DNA of 64,000 nt from Agelaius tricolor (GCA_023055355.1 JALJCS010000004.1:17762001-17826000); one strand, 5' to 3'. Positions 27,101 to 39,297 are shown, numbered from the stretch's first letter. Notes: a model not told the origin generated them from the sequence alone. A program made the numbers and translations.

Positions 27101-30100
27101 TTTCTCTGATAGGAACCTAAAATGTCATGATTCACCTCCACAAACCACATATGTCCCATGGGACTAACTCCAATGGCAACTCATGGTATCATTAAACCAT
27201 AAATAGAAATAAAAACCCATGACATTAAGACTGAGGCAAACTGGAAGGCATAGCCATTGTTAGATCTTCTTATTCTTATGAGAAGGTTGGATGAAAGTTT
27301 CTGAGAGCACAGATTTTGTATTTCTAGAAAATACTGACATTAGCTGGGAGCTAGTTTTCTTCACAGCATCCTTCATGGTGTGTGCCAAAACAGCACTGAT
27401 AACACACAAGTAATTTAGCTATTGCTGAACAGTTCTTATGCAGCACCAGGGCCTTTTCTGCTTCTTGCGCTACCATGCCAGTGAGTAGGCTGGTGATGCT
27501 CAAGAATCAGTGAGGAGGCACAGCTGGGACAGCTGATCTCAAACGACCAAAGGATGTTCCATACCATGTAACACTATGATTAGCTGTAAAAGCTGACGAA
27601 AGAAGGGAGGAGGGACCAACATTCAGAGCCAGGAGATTTATTTTTCCATGCAGTCATTACAGGATGAGGCTATCCTGTGCTGGAAGCTGTTAAATATCTG
27701 TCAGTGAATGGGAATTAGTGAATGAATTTCATTTCTTGATTTGCCTGTGTATCTTTACTTCTGCTTTATCTATCAAACTGTTTTTATTTCAACCCCAAAG
27801 TGTTCTCACTTTCACCATCCACATTCCCTCCGCCATCCCGTGGGGGCAGGGAGTGACCCAGCAGCTGTCTGGGTCAGGCAGAGCCTACCCAGGCTGAGCC
27901 ACAACACAAGTCTCTTTATATAAGGGTTTAAGATCTATGGGCAAGAGCAGTCCTGAGATGAAAATAACATGGGACAGATATAATATAATCTTGGGAACAT
28001 AAATGGTAAATTTTATACATGTGTGTAATGTGATATCTGAAAACACTTGAATTATAACAGCTTTCACTTGGAAGTGCAGTCATGTGAAAGTGATGGGCTT
28101 CTTGCTCATCTGCTTCTAGTAGTATGTCCTGTAATACCACTGTAAGTATTTTCTTTTAGCTGTGAAATTTCTGCATTGTTAAATCTTAAGTCATAAGCAT
28201 GCATGTCACATGCTTGGGATTAAATTTTAAAGTGTCTGCTGAGATTTTGCAATAGCAATCTAAAAACTCTAAGAACTAGGCAATTGCTCTTAACTGCTCA
28301 GATACTTAACATTATTCTATCTTTGTTTTTTAACACCCCATCATCTCCAGGATTTCTGCAGGTGCCAACCTACCCTCATACGTAAAGCTTCCTAATATAA
28401 AATGTACATATAACCTTTTCATTTTCTTTTTATGGGCATTTTCCATGATTCTAATTTTTACTGAGCTGTACAGGACAACTCAGTAAAAACCTGCCTACCT
28501 GGAAGCCTGCAAGAACTACTGCACACACCAGGCACCCTCACAAAAACTGATGCCTTTCATCACAAGATTCAGTACAAACACAGCAGAATGTCTTTGTGTG
28601 CCATTATCAAAACATCAGTCCTATTTAACACCCTTTGTTGTTGATGTTCTGTCCAACACCTGCTTTTCCTCTCTACTACCTTCTTTCTCTTCCAAGTGTT
28701 CACTTCCTACCAGGCTGTCTTCACACTCCACTTGAAGAATCAAAATACTGCGCCTCAGGCAACAAAAAAATTTACATCAACCTCAGACAGTAAAAGGATC
28801 AGGAGCAGTATTTCCTAATCATGCCACAGACCACATAGGGTAGTAAAGGTGCAGTCCCACCTCTGGGAAATAGCCAGGACTGACAGCATGGAAGAGTCTG
28901 GAGATCCTGCTTTGAATTCAGTATTCTGTTTCTCTGAAGGTAGGCTTGACACTGCAGTGTTAGGCTCTACACACTACAAGAACGAATGTTGGCTATTTCT
29001 TAAGAAAAATTAATCACCAATGCTTCTGTTCTTGAAAAGTATTTTGGATGGCGTACTTAGAATTGGCTCTCATGTCTAGAAGAGACATCAGTCTATGCTG
29101 CAATTATGTATCTTAAACACTGAAGCAACCAGCTAGGATATCTTAACCTCACTGAAGATATTAAATGCCTTCTTTACACAGTCAAAATAACAATAGCCAA
29201 TTCAATTAATTGCAATGGAACTTTAAAAATAATAATGGAATTTAAAATATTAATAATACAATTATCTTACCCATTTTGTAAAAATTATATTCTTAAATAG
29301 AACTAGTACCTAGCCAGAATTATAGTTTGGAGTAGTGACTACACATCTGCACTAAGTCTATGATTTTTAACCAGTACCCCTGACACCAAACTACCAGTTA
29401 ATCCAGCCTAAGCACCTTGAAGAGCTCCACACAGTCCTTCATTGTTACACACAAGAAACACAACTCCAAAAACATTGCTTGTTCATATCCCTCTCCATTC
29501 TGTTCTTCAGTAACCACTGTGATCTCACATCATCTGGCAGGACAAGCCATGCTTCTCAACAGAACTGTGAAGGACATTACAGGATGCCACAGAAAAGCCA
29601 ATTAAACAATCTCTTTGCCTCCACTCTGCATTAGTTGAGCAAGAGCAGTCAGAAATAGACCTCTAATCCACAGAGGATGAAGCTGTAAGCACATTCCCAT
29701 GGGCCATGCTGAACAGCTTGCTGGGTGTGGGGACTTCAAGGGCTGCATTTCCTGATGGAAATCTGCCTGCATTCTATTATGTTTAGTAGATATCAAATAC
29801 AATTACTGCCGGGGAAGATTGTAGAGAACTATGCAAAGCAATATTCAAGCCAGTGGGAAAAAGATCTAACATAAATTGGTAGTGGGCATCCAGAAATGAG
29901 CCAGGAATGGATGAAATTGTTCCTGGCTTCAAGTAATTTGCTCTTGAGTTTGTCAAACTGCACTGGAAAAACAAGATTAGCCAACATGCTCCCTGTTGAG
30001 TGAGTAGCTGGGGTGTTACACATCAGGTAGCATACTGGGGTCGATCTAGAATTAAAAGGAAAGATAGAAGTTACTAGAAGCACTAGAAAAGATTCCTTTC

Positions 30101-31373
30101 TTAAAATAATTGATTTGGCTGCAAGTTTTATTACCCAATCTCCATTTAAAAGTCATATTACCTTCTTGGCTGGTACCACCTGGAAAAAAAATTTCTACAA
30201 TCAACTCATTTAAAGAGACGGGGGAAAAATCTCTTTATCAATATTTACATGTATTTCAGGACTCCAGTTACAGGCATTTCAGTAATCCTGAACATCTTAC
30301 TTGTCCTCCTGTAATCCCAGTTTAAACGTATAGGAGCTAAATCAGATTTCTAAAAGTCATCCAAATGAGGCTCCATCCTTGACTTAGGTCATCAAAACAC
30401 TTCTTGGTATCATGCTTCACCCTGTTACTTACACACATGCCCTTTCCTTTTGCTGTTTTCATGAGCAAGCTGCCTACAGGAATGTCACTTTGGAAACGGA
30501 ACAGCACAGGAGTTCTACACCCCAGTACCAGGTGCAGTATGCCACCGCTAAACTCCAGCTGATACTGTATCTGTCTGAAATTCTTCACAGTTTCCTCTGC
30601 TTAAAGTAGTTCAGTTACAAGTTTTGCTGCGTCTTCATTTGCCTTTTTCCCAGAGCACTAACCTAGACAATGCAGACCAACCTTAGTAACAATTACCACC
30701 GTGCTGAAAAGCAATCACTTGATCCTCACTTGCCATTCGTTTTTACTTCGCTCATCACTTTAACACATGGGGTCTTTACTCTCTGACTCTTGTTCACAGA
30801 CCTTTTAGCTTCCAAAGGAGGTGCGCAAACCCGCGTTCTTTACGTGTGGGACGGGCTAAAACCCGCGACCCAGCGGTGCGACAGCCAGCGGCGGGCGCAC
30901 GGCCGGGGACGCCGCAGCCTGGGCTCCAGGCGCCCCAGCGGGAAGGCAGGCGCGGGCTAGCGGGGCACCCGCGGAGGTTCGCGGCAGCTGCTGTGTCAGG
31001 GCTGTCCGAGCGCCCCTCCGCCCCCTCCCGGCCCTCGGGGCAGCGGCGCTGGGGTGGCCGCCGGTACTCACTGCTTGTAGGGGTCGTGGAAGGGCAGCGC
31101 CAGCCAGTCCCCGTGCATGGCGCGCATGTAGCCCAGCATCTCCTCGGCGCTGTGGTCGGAGGAGATGAAGACGACCTCGAAGGGGGCGGGCGGCTCGCTC
31201 TCCTCCAGTAGCTCCGTGTAGAAGTCACAGAGGACGGGGGTGAAGTCGCGGCACGGCGAGCACCAGCCGGCGGAGAAGTACAAGCCCACGACTTTGTTCT
31301 GCAGGGCCTCTTCGGGGTCCACGCTGCGGCCATCCTTGCTGACCAGGAGCCGCCCGCTGAACACATCCACCAT
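23959..31373 (-). CDS. NXNL2: NXNL2, nucleoredoxin-like 2 (RdCVF2), complete two-exon CDS
   Basis: The CDS joins 31373-31072 and 24127-23959 on the minus strand: 302 + 169 = 471 nt, or 156 codons plus TAA, the length I recall for mammalian NXNL2. The split codon CA|T encodes His101. The product is a thioredoxin-fold protein. A beta strand (VVGLYFSAGW) leads into the redox motif C38-S-P-C41. The core then runs through EVVFISSDHS, and a cis-proline loop follows at A111-I-P113-K. The C-terminal NWLEGADIFQNF ending matches the family. RdCVF2 is known as a photoreceptor and neuronal trophic/redox factor whose short and long forms arise by retention or splicing of this intron. The ATG at 31373 is chosen because it starts the conserved MVD N-terminus and has A at -3 and G at +4. 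An in-frame upstream extension crosses the TATA box and lacks family similarity. The next gene upstream on the same strand is SPIN1. Identification is firm. Confidence 0.95.
25372..26300 (+). mobile_element. Probable ERV solo LTR in NXNL2 intron
   Basis: A segment beginning TGTTATAGG with LTR-like architecture in the plus direction: a TATA-like CATAAAAGGGG at 26060-26070 and an AATTAAA signal at 26255-26261, followed by 'attgctgctacctttaatat', which resembles avian LTR ends. No target duplication was found, and no viral gene lies beside it. The family was not identified. Confidence 0.45.
26362..26703 (+). mobile_element. Probable short ERV LTR in NXNL2 intron
   Basis: About 340 bp starting TGTG and ending CACA. 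TATAAAA lies at 26540-26546 and AATAAA at 26660-26665, correctly spaced (about 115 bp) for a compact LTR with U3-R-U5. It lies just downstream of, and in the same orientation as, the LTR-like segment at 25.4-26.3 kb, but is different in sequence. No internal retroviral sequence was recognised after it. Confidence 0.45.
27826..27905 (+). mobile_element. Short LTR terminal fragment
   Basis: 'ccatcccgtgggggcaggga', 'gtgacccagcagctgtctgg' and 'caggctgagccacaacac' resemble the 3' terminus of the avian LTR family whose other end is seen inverted at 38462-38530. Only about 80 bp is recognisable. Confidence 0.5.
31072..31373 (-). CDS. NXNL2: NXNL2 coding exon 1
   Basis: Encodes residues 1-100 and two bases of codon 101. 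It carries the CSPC redox centre (residues 38-41) and the conserved DFTPVLCDFY and LALPFHDPY segments. The exon ends at a strong donor, CA|GTGAGT, whose GT is at 31071-31070. If the intron is retained, translation reads one Gln and then TGA, giving a 101-residue truncated thioredoxin. GC content is very high compared with exon 2, because the exon lies inside a CpG island. Confidence 0.95.
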
Positions 31374-31484
31374 GCTGGCACGGCCGCGGGCCCGAGCGCT
31401 CCCCAGGGACCCTCCCTCCTTCCCCCGGCGCCGCCACACCGCCGCGACACCGCCGCCCTGCCATGGCAGCGCCGCCGCCGCCCC

Positions 31485-31490
31485 TTTATA
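31485..31490 (-). promoter_or_regulatory. TATA box of NXNL2
   Basis: TATAAA followed by GGGG on the minus strand, about 112 nt upstream of the start codon and flanked by GC-rich sequence. The usual 25-30 nt spacing places transcription start near 31455-31462, giving a 5' UTR of about 85 nt. A TATA box within a CpG island fits a tissue-restricted gene. The start site is inferred. Confidence 0.6.
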
Positions 31491-31699
31491 GCGCCCGCCA
31501 CCGCCCGGGCCCGCCCAGCGCCCCGCGCAGCCACGGAGACGCGGCCGCTTCCCCCTGGCCCTCCGAGCGCCTCCTCCTTCCATAGGAGCTCGGGGCAGCT
31601 CGAGGATTGCTCGGGGTGCCGGACCTGCCGTAAATTCAAACAGCAATCCCGTGCGCCGGGCCCCTTCAGCTCGCCATGGAGCTCACCGCCTCTCTCCTG

Positions 31700-34600
31700 G
31701 AGGTCTGACCACCAGCCTCTGTAATTTTGACAATAAAATTTTTATTATCAGGCGTCCTGCCCTTTCTTCTTTTTTTTTGTAGCATTAAAATTATCTGAAT
31801 TCTGGATATGAAAGGAGCTGTCTATTCTCTGTCCCAGTAGATAAGAGGAATTCTCATTTTATTCCAGTGCACTTATCATGTGTTTGGGTTGAATAATGCT
31901 TTTTTCCTCCAGCTGACATTGAGTTAGAAATTAATAAAAATTGTATTACAAACAAGAAATCTTTTTTCCTGCGTAAAGCAAACTGCAAAAATGGAAATGA
32001 AAGATGATTTGGTGGTAGGGCTATTAAATTACAGTTTAATTAAAGGATCATCACGGTAGGGTGATAATCAAACTTGGTACATTTTCTCCTTTCCATGAAC
32101 TGTGCAAAACCCAATTAAAGAGAATTTGTCTTAAAAAAAATTATCAGTATCCCCCAAAATAAATTCTAGTGTTTATAATGGATACTTCAAGTGTTTAATG
32201 AAGCTAGCTTAAAATTATTTCACATTAAAATGGTGTGTACAAATTCATTCTAGGATTTACTCTTCAGTTTTTCTCCTGTTTTAATCTGCAGCCTTCAAAA
32301 ATCTGTCAATTTTACTTACAGAAAAGATAAAATCGTGACAAATATGTATTATGATTCAAATACTTAACACTAGAATGGAATGGTCCTTAGTTATGAAAAG
32401 TACTTGCTTGGATAAATTGCAACCAAGTTTATAGTGAAATTAAAGTCCAGTTTCTACATCTGATCATCTTCTGACCATAGAGTATGAACAGTGAGAACAG
32501 CGATACTTCAAGACAGAATTCCAGTTTAAATTTGCAAAGGAATAAATTGAGCACAAGTATTCTCCCCCACATTTATTTCCTTTTGAGGTCTTTTTGAAAC
32601 ATGCTTTTTTTCCGTTGACTTGACAAAAAATTTTAGTTTGTCTATGTTCTGTCCTCAGTGGAAAAGGATATGGTCTTGTTTAAAATAGTTGAAGATGTGA
32701 GAGAAAAGAGAGAAAACCCAAAGATGAACCTCAGAAGTAACACAGCAATCTTGGGTTTTTTTTCAGTAGGCTCATCAAAACTGGTTGTAGGGTCACTTTG
32801 AACTGGGAGCTGCATTCCTGCCATTTCTCTTACCCCTTTTGCCTATTACTATGAAGATTTATTGCTAATTAAAAGACTGTTTGTTTCTTGTGCAGAAGTT
32901 CACACATTTAAAAGAAAATAGTTCATTCATCATTGTTTTCTAAGAGATTCTTTTGAATTAATCTTTACAGAGCAGACGTTTTTATTTATTTCCAAGTATA
33001 TCTAGACTAATATGTTACTTCAATTCTAATATTCAACTGGAAAACCAAAAACATTGCTTAGGTGTTTAAAAAGTAGCTTTTATTCAAATACTGTATTTCT
33101 CCACTTTTCATGGAGAGGTAAACTATGTTTTTTCAAACCCAGATACTCATCTGCTTCCAGTACAGAAGTGACATTTAAAACAATCTAGTCCTCCCATCTG
33201 TCACATCTCCTATCAATCCTTTCTCCAACTTTTGAATGCTGTTTTGTGCATTTCCCCACTTCAAAATTCCTCTGGATGTCAAAAGTAGAAGACAAAAGGA
33301 GCTTTGAAGGTTGCCTGTTCTTAAAATAGCACAGGTGAGAAATTAGGCTTGCCTGAGTTTTTGATTTGCCATACTGTCTGCTTTTGTGAGACCATTGTGA
33401 AATAGGATGGAGACAAAGCATTTGGAGCCTGTAGAATCACCAACAAATGGAAAAATAAGTTTCCATACAAGTTCAGGCTACCATAGGTTCATTCTTGATA
33501 TTCCTACCAATTTCTCTTTCCATCGGTGGTGAAAGTGTATTTTCTCAGGTACTATGAGTGGAAGCAATGACCCAAGGAACTTCCAACTGTTCCATCTGTA
33601 CAGATTAGAAAGCTGGTTAGCCAGAAACAGGGCTATGCCATGAGAAAAGAAAATACTGAGATTGTCTTTGAGACCTCTAGGTACGGAGAAAAAAAGTTGA
33701 TAACTACACACATCTCCCTGGGGAGAAGAGCTGGATGTACATGACTGTGATATTAAATTTCTTGAAGCTCATTGAGGAACAGCTACTAGGCATGAGGAAC
33801 CAGACACCTTCCCTCAGGATGCTTAAGGCAATCAACTCTCTAAACGTATCAAAGATTCACTGAAAATGCTGCATAACACAGAAAATCTTGTCTTGCACCT
33901 GCCGTTGAATTGGCTACAGGGACATTTCTCCATGACACTAACATGCACCAATAAGAAATGCCTCGCTTTATGATTCATACCAAAGAGACTCAGACCTGTT
34001 TCAGTTAGAAATGTCTTCTAGGACTATTCTTGTTAGTGATGTTAACACTGTGGTGATTTATTCCATCCCCAGTCTCCCCTTGGACTGAAAATATTGGAGC
34101 TTCTTTACACAGAACCTGTGGTCCTGTCTCAAGGTAGTGTGTTGGCTGTGATGTGACACTATCAGAAAATCTGCACACAATGCTCATCCAGTGGAAGCCT
34201 CTGGGGAATTCCAGGATAAAATGAAACAAAAACTTCCTACCACAAAAAATTGGGCTTATGATTTTGCTAGAAAAGAGCTTCTTGTTATTGAATTTACTAT
34301 ACTATTTTTAAGGTAACAGTATTTAGTCCTGTCTTTAATCTAAGCTGAAGACTTTTAGTTTATTTGTGCTCACATTGCAAAGATTATCCTAATTTCCTTG
34401 TGAGTTGTGCTCCAATTAACACTGAAGTTAATTACATATCCAGATTTTGACACACAATTGAGAATTTAAAAAAGAAAATATGAAGAGTCTGAATCATAAA
34501 CTCTTGCTTTTAATGGCATAGGGCAGCATGCTGAGATAGACCTGTAGAAGAAATGAACTGGAAGTAAAAAATGTTCAAACTTGCTGACTCCTAAGTAATA

Positions 34601-36099
34601 TAAGAAAATACAATAAATACAATATGTGCTCAGAGCAAAATAATTCCATACACCCATGGTGGCAGAGTTAATGTCTCTGTAAACTATACACAAGATAAAG
34701 TGTGAGAAGGTTCTGAAAGCCTGTCTAGGTCTTTAAGGAACATACCCATTGCTCTCTCCTTCATGTACCTTCTTCGTAGCTGGCACAGGTCTGAGTAGTG
34801 AATTTGACCCAATAAATATTTGCAATAAAGAGTCTCTTAAAACTCATGTTATATGCATGATGCTGGATTTTTAAATGAAAAGGTATAGAACATCAAGTTT
34901 CAATCTACTTATAATTCTTAGGCATTCTGTAGGAAATGCCATCATTACACCGTTGATGTTGGCAGGCTGTATATCCATACAGTGAGAAGCCATGAGGCAA
35001 AAGCTGACTAAATTCACTCAAAGGAGAGTGTGACCTGGTTGAGGGCTTATTGACTCTGTGGACAATTAATCATTAATGCACCATCTAGTTAATTATAACC
35101 CGATGAAAACATGCAAATGACAAAACTAATAAAGATAAACTCTGGTTGGGCAATACTGCATGTAGTGCAATCCCTGAAGAAGTCATATTAGCAATTGGCC
35201 TTGGTGAATCCCATTATGAGTGACTATTAGCCAAACAGAAAATCAGAACACACAGAATAAAGGAAACACATTGGTGGATTGAAGAGTTAAATTTGTAGCA
35301 ATCATTGATAAAATTTTGTAAAATAGCTGGGTTTTTTAAAATTCCTTTTCATAATACATAAAAATATGCTTTACAGGAGAGAGTTATAATCTGAGTTATT
35401 GGTGAGAAAGAGGCAAAGTTACTCACCACAGTGCATACAGTGAAAAAAAGGAATAGCAAGTTTCTTGATCTCAACCCAACACATTAACCAATGAGCTGGG
35501 GAAAGAAGCCAGTGCACAAAGAACTACTGAGCCAAAAATAATTCAATTTTACTATACACAGCTTGCCAACTAAAGTAGTTATTGCATATTCATAGCATTC
35601 CTTAGAGCTGACACATTCGGAACACCTTTTCCTCAGCTGGGTTCAGGATCTTATGACATAGTCAGCAGTGATACAGATATGTAGTGAATGCTCCCTCATG
35701 ATTGTTCTTGGAGCTGCTTCCCCTACATAACCTCCAAACACAAAAGAAATAATACCAGCTTTTCTCCAGTAGGAAAAGTAATCAAATAAGAAGCATACTT
35801 TTTATTTTAATTACTTACTATTTTATTAATTTTATTTCAACTCTTTGGTGCCTATTGCTGCAGATATCAAGGGTTACCTGTTAGGGAATCTTACTTTTCC
35901 TTCCTAAGAGATACTGGGATGTAGCTTAGTATTCTTACCACAAAGACATCCACCATCATCAAGAATGAATGAGAGCTGTAGCAGCTACCAAATAGCCAAA
36001 ACATTTTAGTACAGAAGATACTGTAAGGTATATCTCCTTTTCTTTTGTTTTCCTTTTTTTAAGCAACAGATTGTTAGCAATAAGAGGCAATAATTATCA
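31700..36099. other. Intergenic region upstream of NXNL2
   Basis: 4.4 kb of AT-rich sequence containing no gene or repeat that I recognise. It would include any distal NXNL2 enhancers. Confidence 0.65.
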
Positions 36100-36550
36100 G
36101 AGAACACTGCACTGTGCTGGTGAGGCCTGACTTTGGGTCCTGTGTGCAGTTTTGGATTCCACAATATAAAAAGGCATTAAGCTATCAGAGAGCATCCAAA
36201 GGAAGGCAACAAGGATGGTGAAGGGCCTTAAGGGGAAACCTCATGATGAGTGGCTGAGGTCACTTGGTCTGTTCAGCCTGGAGCAGACTGAGGGGAGATC
36301 TCATTGCAGGAATGGCCTGAAATTGTGTCAGGGGAGGTTTAGGTTGGATATTAAGATAAGGTTCTTATCCCAGAGGGTGGTTGGGCACTGAAACGGGTTC
36401 CCCAGGGAAGTGGTCACAGCACCAGCCTGACAGAGTTCATGAAGCTTGGACAATGCTCTCATGCAAGGACAGGGTGTCCTATCCAGGGCCTGGAGATAGA
36501 CTCAACGATCCTTGTGAGCCCCTTACAAATCAGGATATTCTTTAGTTCTA
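36100..36550 (+). mobile_element. CR1 LINE fragment with 3' end
   Basis: It follows the sense CR1 tail order: 'actgtgctggtgaggcctga', 'gtcctgtgtgcagttttgga', 'ggaaggcaacaaggatggtg', 'ctgttcagcctggagcagac', 'acgggttccccagggaagtg', 'actcaacgatccttgtgagc' and the end 'caggatattctttagttcta'. It is about 450 bp, 5' truncated and non-coding. Confidence 0.9.
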
Positions 36551-38295
36551 CAATAGCAATTTTTAAGTAAACATTTGCAACATTAGGTCTGGATCCCAGT
36601 TTAATAAGCATTGTTGATGTAAATAAATAGCACATATGGAAAGGGTGAAAGAATGCTCTTAAAAATGTTTAAAAATTAGCTGGATTTGAGAGTTTTCAAG
36701 GAATATTTTTTCTTTTAATCAGGAAATACTGCAGCCTATTAACAGATTCCTACTATGCAAAAAGTCTGTGATAGGAAGTGCAGCAATAATGGGTACATTC
36801 TTTCTATTTTACAGATTTTGAATTTAGGAAAGGTGTATGAACTTCTCCTTGCAGTACAACAAGCCTGATTCAATGATCCTTTACATCTAACTTTATCCTG
36901 AGTAGTGTATCTCAAATTACCAAGTGCTAGATAGTCTAAATATCAGTGCTGTAACTTTTTGACTTCCAAATAGGTATGCCAGGGAAACAATGCAGTGTAA
37001 TCTAATACAGCAGCAGCTGCATGGCAACAAGAAACAACATTTTCACCTGCAGAAATGGAAAAATACCGTGGTAAAATTCTGCACTAGTTCATTTGAGTTC
37101 AGTCACACTTTTCACTTCACTCTAGCCTTTTGGCAGTTAATGTAGTAAAGAGGACATTTAGGGTTTTTTTTGTCTGAAGAGACCTCTGACTAGATGTATT
37201 CCTTTCAGATTCAGAGTCATCCAGCACTAGATCCTGCATTTATGTGCCTTATGAGAAGTGTAAAGCTGCTTTTGAGTCTTTGTGCAGAATCTAGGTCAGT
37301 GCCCTACAGTTGCTAGCAACCGCCACTTAATTCTAACTTTTTTCAGAGTTTTGGTTGAAGAAAAATGTCAGATTGACACAAGCACTCTGCTGCAAGGAGG
37401 GGCTCCATAAGTATAATAGCAGTTTCAGTTGCTTTAATGAATTTGATAGGTGCATACAAAAGTAATTGGCATCTGCACAACCTCTTCTGACAAAACTTGA
37501 ATAGAGTCTTCAGTTGTGGAAGGGACAGCCTGCATCTACTTCTGCCCACCTTGTTAGCAGCCTCTCTTCTAGCTAGATTAAATGACTTCATTAAACCTTG
37601 TACTTCAGGCGCTCATTTATTAGCAAAAAAAGGACTGGGTCTAGAGAAGCCAGTGTAAGTTTTACAGTGCTGAAGCTAGAATACTGTTCTGCCAATAACC
37701 AAGCTGCCAATGCAGCTGTGTGGCAGCTGGTAGCAGGAGTTCATATTGAGAGTTTTGGCAGAGCACATTCACCTCATTGCAGTCACTTTTCTCATGGGTT
37801 TGTAGATAGCCTCCTAAGACTTTTCAGTATAGCATGCTCCTTTTCACAAGAAAGCTGTGGTTTTGCTGTTTGAATTAAGGGAATGTTCTTTTAAGGCTGG
37901 CATTCACTGTCACTTACATTGTACATGTTTTATCTAGCCACTGTAAAATCCCAAAGACCTTCCCCTTACACAGACATACACAGAATATGTAACATTCTGT
38001 AGCCTGTCGTACCATGTGCTCTGATTTTAGAACCATTAGAAGCACAGAAATAATTGAGAAAGTGATGTCACTAAATAGGCTGAAGTCTCCACTAGAACCC
38101 CTCCCCAAAAAGTAGCCTAAGAAAGCCATTTTCTGTTCCTTTGGTTGACTGTGAATTAAAAAACAATGACTGTACTTTAGAGCTCTGAAATGACAATTAA
38201 CTGCAGAGAATGACAGATGTCAAAGATTCAGGTTGCACATGCTTGTTTCTGTGCCTCATGAACATTGACTTTAATGTAGTTTTCATGGCCAATCC

Positions 38296-38372
38296 CTGCC
38301 CATAGCGGGGGGTTTGGAACTAGATGATCTTACAGTCTCTTTCAATCCAAGACTTTTTATGATTTTATCCTT
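38296..38372 (+). mobile_element. CR1 LINE 3'-end fragment
   Basis: 'ccctgcccatagcggggggt', 'ttggaactagatgatcttac', then 'tatgattttat' match the sense CR1 terminus (ggcaggggggttggaactagatgatc...). Only the last 75 bp or so remain. Confidence 0.8.
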
Positions 38373-38840
38373 TTCATTTACATAGAAAATCATCTTGGGC
38401 AAGGAAAAGAGAAATCATACATAAGTTGATTAGAGTTGAGTAGAATAAATCCTTATGCTATTGTGGTGAGTTAACCTTGCACGACTGTCAGAAGCCCACT
38501 CAGCTGCTCTCTCAGTCCCCCTCCTCAACAGAACTGGGGGAGAAAAATGTTGAGAAAGTTCATCAGTTGAGATGAAAACACAAACATTCTTTACTAAGTA
38601 CCATTGAAGGTAGGGCAGACTTAACCAAGGAAAAAATAATTTTTTGCAAATTAAAAATAGGATTAGGATGGTAACAAAGAAAGACTGTACCAAAAATATC
38701 TTCCTCCCACCCCTCTTTTTCCGAAGCTCAACTTTGCTCCTGAATTTTCTACCTCCTCCTCCTGCCCAGCTGGTGCAAAGAACTAGAAAATAGGGGTAGT
38801 GGTCTGCTCATAATACTCCATCTCTGCTGCTCCTTCATCT

Positions 38841-38925
38841 AAACACAAAACTGTTAGAGTTGGAGGGGACCTCTGGAGATCAGCCAGTCCAAAGTGCCTG
38901 ACAAGGCCAGTCAGCTAGAGCAGGT
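38841..38925 (-). mobile_element. CR1 3'-end fragment inside the split LTR
   Basis: 'actgttagagttggaggggac', 'ctctggagatcagccagtcc' and 'ctagagcaggt' correspond to the reverse complement of a CR1 3' end ('ttgttagagttggaaggga...'). It begins exactly where the left half of the LTR loses similarity, and it is truncated at 'ctagagcaggt', where the GC-rich block begins. Confidence 0.65.
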
Positions 38926-39297
38926 GAGAGCCGCCCATGCCGGCTGTGCAGAGGGCTCGGCCGAGGGGCCCCTTCGCCCCGGAGAAGCCGCAGCCACACG
39001 AAGGACCCGGGGGTGCCGTGGGCTGCCACAGGATGCCCCGAGGGCTCCCAGACCCCGCTCCGGGGCACGGCAGCGCGGTACGACAGAGCCGCAGCGCTGC
39101 AAGGGACGGCCTCAAACTGGGGCCTGCAAGGGAGGCACCTGGGCATCCCCACTGCCCACAGGCACATCCATCCACGGGATTCCGTACATTCCCTGTGCCG
39201 TGGGGGCACGGCAGCCACAGGGGAGCCTCAAGAAGACCAGATGTGGAGGGGAGCAATGAGACATCTCTTGTCTAGAAAGTGATATGCTTCCACGTAA
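38926..39297. other. Unclassified GC-rich block in nested insertion
   Basis: About 370 bp rich in GC and CpG, flanked by a CR1 end on the left and the CCCTT array on the right. Open frames of about 110-120 codons exist on both strands, but they overlap one another and show no recognisable protein. I treat them as by-products of GC-rich sequence. The origin is unknown. Confidence 0.5.

Larger units (their letters stand above)
24128..31071 (-). other. NXNL2 intron 1 (6.9 kb)
   Basis: A GT-AG intron interrupting codon 101. It contains two LTR-like segments at 25.4-26.7 kb and an LTR end fragment near 27.85 kb. Outside those I see no open frame with protein similarity: 24.2-25.3 kb and 28.0-30.8 kb are ordinary AT-rich intron sequence. 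Confidence 0.9.
30840..31640. promoter_or_regulatory. CpG island over NXNL2 promoter and exon 1
   Basis: About 800 bp of very GC- and CpG-rich sequence in an otherwise AT-rich window. It spans the 5' end of intron 1, exon 1, the TATA box and the proximal upstream region. Such islands mark promoters. Neither neighbouring intergenic flank has a comparable block. Confidence 0.8.

Noticed and set aside
30794..31646. Long GC-rich open frames (up to 281 codons) over the NXNL2 promoter
   Set aside because: They are overprinted on exon 1 in other frames or extend it across the TATA box. None has family similarity; long open frames are expected in CpG islands.
38880..39282. Open frames of 89-121 codons on both strands
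   Set aside because: They overlap heavily in opposite frames inside a GC-rich block; no domain was recognised.
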